Part shown: positions 20,107 to 25,035 of the stretch, piece after piece
Layout: each line of letters opens with the position of its first letter
Numbering within the stretch: position 1 is the stretch's first letter
Virus record (IMG/VR): IMGVR_UViG_3300008448_000585
Coordinates: 1-25,035 of that record
Strand: one strand, 5' to 3'
DNA from: a virus
Length of the DNA stretch: 25,035 bases
The notes under the pieces: generated by a model
The model's database searches: none
Told to the model about the DNA's origin: nothing
Seen by the model: only the letters and a program-made list of their open reading frames with translations
Position numbers and translations under genes: made by a program

Positions 20107-21350
20107 GAATTATCCTCCGAAGCCCGCTTTAGGCCGTAGTCTCGAACCTTGGGCTTGTTGGTATCTTCATCTTTAGGCTTTGCAGCCCGACGAACCGCCT
20201 CACACGCATACCGCAGCGCATCAATGCAGTTGTTGTATTTGTCCTCTAGGATCGGCAAAACTTCCTCGGTTGCAGGATCAACCTTGTAAGAGTAGTTTTC
20301 CAACTCCCGACGCAAAAGCACATCACACCGTGGATGCACCACAATGTCATAAGCCTTCAAAAACCTCACGCCCTCTTCAATTGAGCCCGGCCCTTTAACC
20401 GCTGACACCATCTTAAAGCCAGAGCGCCGCATGTAGCTAATCGTCTCAGGCCTTGCACTATCCGCACAAATTGGCCAGCGCCTTGCATTTGGCACTTTGT
20501 CGAACATATCAGGCGTTGCATCAATCTCGACACCAACGCCAGCCTCGCAATAGTCAATCCGTATCTCACGACCGACAATATGCGCACGAATAAGCACCGT
20601 AGGATCGTTAGCAAAACCCCAGTCAGCCCCAAAGCGATGCACCGCATTGTGTGGCGTCTCAAACTCTTCCACACGCCAGTTACGAAACACCGTTGCTTGT
20701 GACTGGCTTAAATACTTGCCATCCCAAACGTGCGCGGCCATGTCAGGATCACGTTGTCTGTCCCGATCCATGTCCTCTTTCAAGGCCTCTGGAAACCAAG
20801 GGTTATCCAACCAGTTAACCGACACAACCACCGCATCAGATGGCGGCGCAGAGCCACGCAACAACGCATCAACAGGGTCATCAGCCTTGGCAGGGTTCCA
20901 TGAGAACCAAATCTCGCTTCCAGGCTTACGAATGGTTGGCGTCAATGTCCGTAGTGACTTAGCCGAAAGGCTTTGCGCCTCTTCCACCCAAGCAATGTCA
21001 AAACCCTCAAACGACTTGAAACTATCAGCCGTGTGGTTCTGCATGCCAGCAAACACAATGCGCGAACCGTTGCGGCCCCGTATCTCAGTGTCGGTCGATG
21101 ACGCAAAGAACGCCTGCAGCCCCAGCTTGACAATCTTGTCGTGCAAAAGCTGCTTAACCGAATCCTTCAGGCTCTTTTGAATCTCACGAACGCAGACCGC
21201 GCGCGTCTCACCCATCAAGCACCGTTCAATCAACAACTCAGCAAAGAAATGCGACTTACCCGAACCCCGACCACCGTATGCACCCTTGTAGCGTGCTGCC
21301 CTGAGCAAAGGCTTTGCCCAGCGCGGTGTGTCAATCGTTAGGATCGACAA
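20091..21350 (-). CDS. Terminase large subunit
   Basis: About 419-423 residues with all motor and nuclease landmarks of a PBSX-type (Terminase_3) large terminase. Numbering from TTG 21362: Walker A GGRGSGKS (30-37), Walker B IAWVEEAQ with Glu127/Glu128, coupling motif region WFSWNP (152-157), and nuclease aspartates D247 (FGADWGF), D301 (CADSARP) and D381 (NNCIDALRYA). No ATG is available. I prefer TTG 21350, giving MSILTIDTPRWAK, because AGAGG precedes it and the length fits the family; TTG 21362 is the alternative. The start lies within the small terminase gene and the end overlaps the portal start. It cuts the concatemer and drives DNA into the prohead with ATP. Confidence 0.9.
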   Translation of the reverse strand: MSILTIDTPRWAKPLLRAARYKGAYGGRGSGKSHFFAELLIERCLMGETRAVCVREIQKSLKDSVKQLLHDKIVKLGLQAFFASSTDTEIRGRNGSRIVFAGMQNHTADSFKSFEGFDIAWVEEAQSLSAKSLRTLTPTIRKPGSEIWFSWNPAKADDPVDALLRGSAPPSDAVVVSVNWLDNPWFPEALKEDMDRDRQRDPDMAAHVWDGKYLSQSQATVFRNWRVEEFETPHNAVHRFGADWGFANDPTVLIRAHIVGREIRIDYCEAGVGVEIDATPDMFDKVPNARRWPICADSARPETISYMRRSGFKMVSAVKGPGSIEEGVRFLKAYDIVVHPRCDVLLRRELENYSYKVDPATEEVLPILEDKYNNCIDALRYACEAVRRAAKPKDEDTNKPKVRDYGLKRASEDNSWMTV

Positions 21351-21732
21351 TTCGCCTCTCAATCATTTGAAACTGCATTGGTCCGCCATCAGCGCCTACG
21401 TTCTCGTTGACGACACGTTCGCCAAACCGCTTAGGAAGCAGACGGGACAAAATCCATTTGCGAGAATCAATCTGGACGCGAGCCTTTGCTGCATCGTCGC
21501 AACTATCCGCAATCATCAAAATCTCATTAGCGTGATGTGACAAAAGCCCGTCGCGCGCGCGTGTGTATTGCTTTGACCATTCGCCAGTTTCATCAGCGTC
21601 GATCCATCGCAAGACGGTAGCTTCTGATATTCCTTCATCTCTGCAAGCATGGCGAAGGCTCTTTCCACCTTCCATCGCAACGAACACAGCCCAAACGATA
21701 TTGTTCTTATCGTCTTGAGTGTATGCTGGCAT
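21331..21732 (-). CDS. Terminase small subunit
   Basis: A 133-residue protein: an N-terminal helical DNA-binding region with a helix-turn-helix (SLRHACRDEGISEATVLRWI), a Trp/Lys-rich linker (ADETGEWSKQYTRARD), and C-terminal helices (IDSRKWILSRLLPKRFGERV) for oligomerisation. This layout fits Sf6 gp1-like small terminases, which recognise the packaging site and feed DNA to the large subunit. An in-frame GTG further up (21789) would run through the terminator hairpin, so I take ATG 21732. Its own ribosome site is weak (GGTG). The stop overlaps the large-subunit start. The terminator ending only 9 bases before this ATG implies that expression depends on readthrough or antitermination. Confidence 0.82.
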   Translation of the reverse strand: MPAYTQDDKNNIVWAVFVAMEGGKSLRHACRDEGISEATVLRWIDADETGEWSKQYTRARDGLLSHHANEILMIADSCDDAAKARVQIDSRKWILSRLLPKRFGERVVNENVGADGGPMQFQMIERRIVDPND

Positions 21733-21740
21733 ATTACACC

Positions 21741-21767
21741 AAAAGAAAAGGCCCGCCGCAGCGAGCC
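21741..21767 (-). terminator. Rho-independent terminator just before the small terminase gene
   Basis: Minus strand: GGCTCGC, tetraloop TGCG, GCGGGCC (7-bp GC-rich stem, one G-U), then TTTTCTTTT. A strong intrinsic terminator pointing into the structural operon, ending about 9 bases before the terS ATG. A pyrimidine-rich stretch (TTCCTCCTTTCCCC) lies just upstream of the stem. Confidence 0.75.
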
Positions 21768-21825
21768 AGTTGGGGAAAGGAGGAACCACAAAATGACCAT
21801 CACACGCAAAGCGAGATGATAAGCC

Positions 21826-21854
21826 TTTATGCCGCTGATTTGTTCCGAGGTCAA
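21826..21854 (-). promoter_or_regulatory. Candidate sigma70-like late promoter
   Basis: Minus strand: TTGACC (21854-21849, 5 of 6 to the -35 consensus), 17-base spacer, CATAAA (21831-21826, 4 of 6 to the -10 consensus). Transcription would start near 21819 and meet the terminator after about 50 bases. The -35 overlaps the stop codon of the 34-residue gene. Confidence 0.5.
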
Positions 21855-21955
21855 TATGCCATAAACAAAATTATAATCAGCACCCAAAACGCCGTTGAGA
21901 AGCCAGCACCAATCAGAAATCCGTGAGCATGTGATAGGTTGTCGTCTTCTTTCAT
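21851..21955 (-). CDS. 34-residue single-helix membrane protein
   Basis: A 34-codon frame starting ATG 21955, overlapping the upstream stop by 4 bases (ATGA). It has a short charged N-terminus (MKEDDNLSHAHG) and one transmembrane helix (FLIGAGFSTAFWVLIIILFM) running to the C-terminus. No family can be assigned at this length. The 4-base coupling shared by every gene of this operon and the clean membrane helix argue for a real gene. It is the last gene before the late control region, and its stop codon overlaps the candidate promoter. It could act at the membrane in superinfection or lysis timing, but there is no direct evidence. Confidence 0.55.
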   Translation of the reverse strand: MKEDDNLSHAHGFLIGAGFSTAFWVLIIILFMAY

Positions 21956-22128
21956 GCCGTCATCCTCAATGCGTCTCGCACAGCGGCTTCATACTGTGTT
22001 TTGGTTAGGTTCCAATCGTGAAGCCAAACCGGATCGGGGCTTGTAAGCTGGTTGCGTAGCCAAGTTGGGGTTTGCTCGATTAGCACCGACAATAGCGCGG
22101 CCTTGTGGTTATATTCTTGAAGGGTCAT
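21952..22128 (-). CDS. 58-residue hypothetical protein
   Basis: A 58-codon frame starting ATG 22128 (4-base overlap with the upstream stop) and ending in a 4-base overlap with the next gene. It is soluble, Trp- and Leu-rich (TLQEYNHKAALLSVLIEQTP, then DPVWLHDWNLTKTQYEAAV), and looks like two or three short helices. No family recognised. Tight coupling on both sides is the main support. A small partner or modulator of the upstream 161-residue protein is conceivable. Confidence 0.6.
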   Translation of the reverse strand: MTLQEYNHKAALLSVLIEQTPTWLRNQLTSPDPVWLHDWNLTKTQYEAAVRDALRMTA

Positions 22129-22610
22129 AACCGCGCCCTTGCCATGCGACCAAGTAAATCAATTAACGTTTCATGTGCCGCAACGTATTTACGCCCGCTT
22201 GCCATTGATCTAATCGAATGGCCCTGGCCTACAACATGCCGTAAAAGCCCTAGTTCTCCCGCTGACGTGCAAAACTTCTCAGCCCTTGCAACCACCCTAC
22301 CAGAGTCAATAACCGCCTGTAACGCCGTATCTCTGTCACCAGGAGGCGTATCGTTTAGCGCGTTGCGACCCCGAAGACCCGCGCAAGCCTCATAGGCCCG
22401 CTGATATGCCAAACCCACCCTGTGCATGTCATCAGTTAACTCGCCAGCCTTGTGAAGTAAGCCCAACCCATCCAACGCCCGAACCTGACGAAACTCACCC
22501 CGCCGTTCAGAAGCCTTCTCGTCAGCCTCACGAAGCGCAGCGCGTTTAGATGCTGCCATTTCTTTAGCGCGTTCTGCTTGTGCTGTGGTGGTTATGTGGA
22601 CGTAACTCAT
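22125..22610 (-). CDS. 161-residue helical protein, possible late regulator
   Basis: A 161-residue basic, almost wholly helical protein. The N-terminal 45 residues are highly charged (RAKEMAASKRAALREADEKA). The C-terminal 60 residues (GELGLLRHVVGQGHSIRSMA, then a helix ending LLGRMARARL) recall the helix-turn-helix-like DUF6456 domain, where a short G-x-G-x-S-x-R element precedes a final helix. The middle (LLHKAGELTDDMHRVGLAYQ, RAYEACAGL) also fits that family. I cannot confirm a match. It is joined to the primase by an ATGA overlap and lies near the end of the early operon, where antiterminator genes sit in lambdoid phages. A DNA- or RNA-polymerase-binding regulator of late genes is my inference. 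Confidence 0.5.
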   Translation of the reverse strand: MSYVHITTTAQAERAKEMAASKRAALREADEKASERRGEFRQVRALDGLGLLHKAGELTDDMHRVGLAYQRAYEACAGLRGRNALNDTPPGDRDTALQAVIDSGRVVARAEKFCTSAGELGLLRHVVGQGHSIRSMASGRKYVAAHETLIDLLGRMARARL

Positions 22611-23566
22611 GAACGCTCCTCGGCTAAATCGACCATATCAGCATAATCTGTATCGTTAAAGCCTGTTGTAAATATCACGCCGGGAATACAAACCTGCACT
22701 TCAAGCCCTTTGCATGCAGCCCGCCTAGCCAATTCAAAAGCCGCAGCCTGCCCCGTAAAACTAGCATCGTTATCCCCAAAGATCATAACCGATTTGCAGT
22801 CTTCAGGCCATTGCCATTTTGCCAACATCTGCGCATTAATTGCCGACCATACAGGCATCTTAAACCGTTTTGCCGCTGCAAATGCCGTCTCTATGCCCTC
22901 GGCAATACCAAGAGGCCCATTACCATCCCAATCCATAAGACGGATGCAGGAACCTAACGCAACCGTGCCAGCGCTCATCTTACGCGGGCTTGCCATCTCG
23001 GCTTTATCGAATCCATCTTTGGTCAAAAACGTTCGATGCAAACTGGTTGGATTTCCCTCTGGATCACGGATCAAAGCAACCATGCAAGGACGTTGCCCAC
23101 CTTCGCCATCAAACAATGCAGACCCAAACCGCAAATCCTTGACGTAGCTTTCCTGCACAACACCGCGGCGCTTCAAATAAACATCGGCAAGGTTTCCAGC
23201 TTCCATCTTTTGCGTTGCCACCCATATCTTTCGATTAGCAGCCTTCACATCTTCGTCAGTGCGCTCTCTTGGTATGGCATCAATCGGCATCTCAGCAGTG
23301 CCAACAATATCCGCAACATCTTTCACCACGTCAATAAATCCCTTACCCGTTGCTTTCTGTGCAAGGTGGAACCCATCACCAGCCCCACAATTTGAGCAAA
23401 ACCATGTGCCGTCACCGCCTTGGTTATCAAATCGAAACCGATCCTTGCCACCGCACAAAGGACAGGGCCCGTGTTTCTTGTGCAGGTGCGTTTCACTTAT
23501 TCCCATTGAGATTAGGATGCCACGCCATTTCCCCCGAGCCGCTTCCTTTGTCTGTTGAATATTCAC
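22607..23566 (-). CDS. Phage primase: zinc ribbon plus Toprim
   Basis: A 319-residue primase. Residues 33-61 hold a zinc ribbon with Cys35, Cys38, Cys57 and Cys60 and the G-K-D-R-F-R-F motif of the Prim_Zn_Ribbon family (as in P4 alpha and T7 gp4). Residues about 217-300 form the Toprim domain with GIAEGIETA (Glu223, Glu226) and IFGDNDAS (Asp265, Asp267), the metal-binding acids. There is no fused helicase domain, so this is a stand-alone primase. It starts at GTG 23566 with a 4-base overlap with the helicase stop, and ends in an ATGA overlap with the next gene. It should lay RNA primers for replication alongside the helicase encoded immediately upstream. Confidence 0.85.
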   Translation of the reverse strand: MNIQQTKEAARGKWRGILISMGISETHLHKKHGPCPLCGGKDRFRFDNQGGDGTWFCSNCGAGDGFHLAQKATGKGFIDVVKDVADIVGTAEMPIDAIPRERTDEDVKAANRKIWVATQKMEAGNLADVYLKRRGVVQESYVKDLRFGSALFDGEGGQRPCMVALIRDPEGNPTSLHRTFLTKDGFDKAEMASPRKMSAGTVALGSCIRLMDWDGNGPLGIAEGIETAFAAAKRFKMPVWSAINAQMLAKWQWPEDCKSVMIFGDNDASFTGQAAAFELARRAACKGLEVQVCIPGVIFTTGFNDTDYADMVDLAEERS

Positions 23567-25035
23567 GCTGCAATCCCCCCTAATTTTGCCTTCTCGGCTT
23601 CTTTCATTTTGGCAAAAGCAATCCGCCTTGACTTCTCATAATTCAGAAATGCTTGATCGGCCGGCAAACGATTATGCAACAAACCATTCGGCCAAACTCC
23701 AAACTTCCCCTTGTATAGCCCCTTTGCCAGCTTACCACCGCGCTCCCTGCTATCGTCAAGCCAAAGCGCCATAGACCAAAAGCGTTGCTTCTCAGCCATC
23801 GTTACAACCGTCTTTTTTCCGTCTCGTGACCGCTCCTGCAACTCCCCGTCAATCTCCCTCTCTACAGGCGGTAACTTTCGCTCATGGCCGCATGCAGGGC
23901 AGATAGAGACCCGTGGAGGCATCACAGCCTCACACTTAGGGCAAGGCTTCGGCAATGGCTTGTTGCGCTTTTTCTTGCCTGCCTGATCCCCGCTTAGGAA
24001 AGTGTCATAGTGAATGTCAGTAACAAACCCGACCCGTTGCGTGGTGTTGCCCGCATGGTCTAGCACAATGCAGCGCCCGTGCTCATCACCACAGCCCGGA
24101 TTAACCCGAAGCCCTCGACCTATCCGCTGGACGTGTAGCATCTCAGAGGCAGTCGGTGCCGCGTCAATGATACACCCAACAGGCAAATCGACTCCCGTCG
24201 TCATTGTGCGAACCGAACACACCACTCGAATGTTACCGTTTGCAAAGTCGCGCTTGATTTGTTCCCGCTCAATCTTGTCGGTATTGGCGTCCATGTAGCC
24301 AGCCGCAATGCCGACCGCCTGAAACCGTTGCTGGAAGTCCTTGGCTGACAAGCAATCGACCGCAAATAGCAATGTCGGTTGGTTTTGCCCCTTCTCTAGC
24401 CACGTTTGAACAACGTTGCCGACAATGGCTTTCATAGCCTTTGAGGCATCCTTTTCCGAATAGTCATAATCGCCATCTTTCGTCTTGCGTAGCTTTGCCC
24501 CCGACATGTCAGGAATATCCGCCTCATACACCACAAAATCAGACAGCAGGCCCGCTTCAATCAAATCCTTGCTAGTAGCCGCCACAACCAGATCATCCCA
24601 CTCAGCGTCCATCCCTACGCGCCACGGAGTAGCAGTAAGGCCAACAAACCGTGCGTTAGGATTGCCCTTCATTAGCTTCAGGATGCCTTCGCTGCGAATA
24701 TGCGCCTCATCGACAATAAACAGATCGGCCCGAACATCATCGCCACGGTTGACCAATGTTTGAGCCGAAGCAATCACAACTTGCGCATGTTTGTTCTTGG
24801 TGTTGCTGCCCTGAATGATGCCGATGTTGTGAATACCCTCTCGACCAAATGCAGCCCTAGTCTGTTCAATCAGGTTCAACATCGGAACCACAAAAACGAC
24901 ACGAGCGTTAGGGTTCTTCTTCCATGTCAGGTTAATGATGGAAGCAGCAATGAACGTCTTACCACCACCAGTGGCAAGCTGTAGAACTGGCCTTTTGCAT
25001 CCACGAGAGAATGATGAACGCAGCCCGTCAATCGC
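23563..25035 (-). CDS. SF2 DEAH helicase with C-terminal zinc ribbon (partial, cut by window edge)
   Basis: At least 490 residues; the start lies beyond base 25035 and the frame is open to the edge. In visible numbering the motifs are: I ATGGGKT (21-27), II DEAH (109-112), III TATPW (134-138), V-like TMTTGVDLP, and VI QRIGRGLR (303-310). A zinc ribbon with Cys365, Cys368, Cys379 and Cys382 follows, then a basic C-terminal part. This is the SSL2/type III restriction-like helicase architecture used by many phages for replication or recombination. A GTG codon at 24891 could mislead into a shorter call, but the Walker A motif lies upstream of it, so the true gene extends right. The gene is coupled to the primase by a 4-base overlap. 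Confidence 0.88.
   Translation of the reverse strand, partial: AIDGLRSSFSRGCKRPVLQLATGGGKTFIAASIINLTWKKNPNARVVFVVPMLNLIEQTRAAFGREGIHNIGIIQGSNTKNKHAQVVIASAQTLVNRGDDVRADLFIVDEAHIRSEGILKLMKGNPNARFVGLTATPWRVGMDAEWDDLVVAATSKDLIEAGLLSDFVVYEADIPDMSGAKLRKTKDGDYDYSEKDASKAMKAIVGNVVQTWLEKGQNQPTLLFAVDCLSAKDFQQRFQAVGIAAGYMDANTDKIEREQIKRDFANGNIRVVCSVRTMTTGVDLPVGCIIDAAPTASEMLHVQRIGRGLRVNPGCGDEHGRCIVLDHAGNTTQRVGFVTDIHYDTFLSGDQAGKKKRNKPLPKPCPKCEAVMPPRVSICPACGHERKLPPVEREIDGELQERSRDGKKTVVTMAEKQRFWSMALWLDDSRERGGKLAKGLYKGKFGVWPNGLLHNRLPADQAFLNYEKSRRIAFAKMKEAEKAKLGGIAA

Noticed and set aside
21733-21789. N-terminal extension of the small terminase from GTG 21789
   Set aside because: It would translate through the terminator hairpin and T run and gives a sequence unlike small terminase starts; ATG 21732 is more sensible.

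Overview
This window is about 25 kb of a tailed-phage (or prophage) genome with a short-tailed, podovirus-like virion. Nearly every gene is on the minus strand, so the biological order runs from base 25035 down to base 1. The host is very probably Gram-negative: there is an Rz/Rz1-type spanin pair, including a lipoprotein signal, which only makes sense where an outer membrane must be disrupted. By eye the base composition is moderately GC-rich and even, and I see no tRNA, rRNA, IS element, integrase or CRISPR array. A proteobacterial host fits; I cannot name it more closely from the sequence alone. No stretch longer than about 130 bases lacks a plausible gene.

Region 1 (25035 to 21851) is the end of an early or replication operon. 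It holds an SF2 DEAH helicase cut by the window edge, a zinc-ribbon/Toprim primase, a 161-residue possible regulator, and two tiny ORFs, the last of them a one-helix membrane protein. These five genes are joined by 4-base start/stop overlaps.

Region 2 (about 21854 to 21741) is a candidate control element. It has a sigma70-like promoter (TTGACC, 17 bases, CATAAA), a short leader of about 50 bases, and a rho-independent terminator that ends only about 9 bases before the small terminase start codon. This resembles the pR'-tR' late switch of lambdoid phages, which needs an antiterminator.

Region 3 (21732 to 3016) is the packaging and morphogenesis operon, in an order recalling P22: small and large terminase, P22-type portal, scaffold, major capsid protein (N4-gp56/DUF4043-like rather than P22-like), a likely decoration protein, a gp4-like adaptor, several virion proteins of unknown role, a gp10-like tail protein, a GNAT acetyltransferase, four consecutive large ejection/internal-virion candidates and a beta-helix tailspike. 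A terminator follows the capsid gene. A winged-helix DNA-binding domain sits unexpectedly among the structural genes, and a small membrane ORF lies on the opposite strand just upstream of the tailspike.

Region 4 (2962 to 16) is a dense lysis cassette. It contains a five-helix membrane protein, a one-helix coiled-coil protein, a two-helix holin candidate, an L,D-transpeptidase-fold (DUF2778/Tlde1-like) putative lysin, a tail-anchored small protein, a Sf6 gp66/N4 gp49-family protein, and overlapping Rz and Rz1 genes. A further membrane ORF may be nested out of frame here. A terminator at the left edge is oriented for plus-strand transcription, suggesting that a convergent unit lies to the left.
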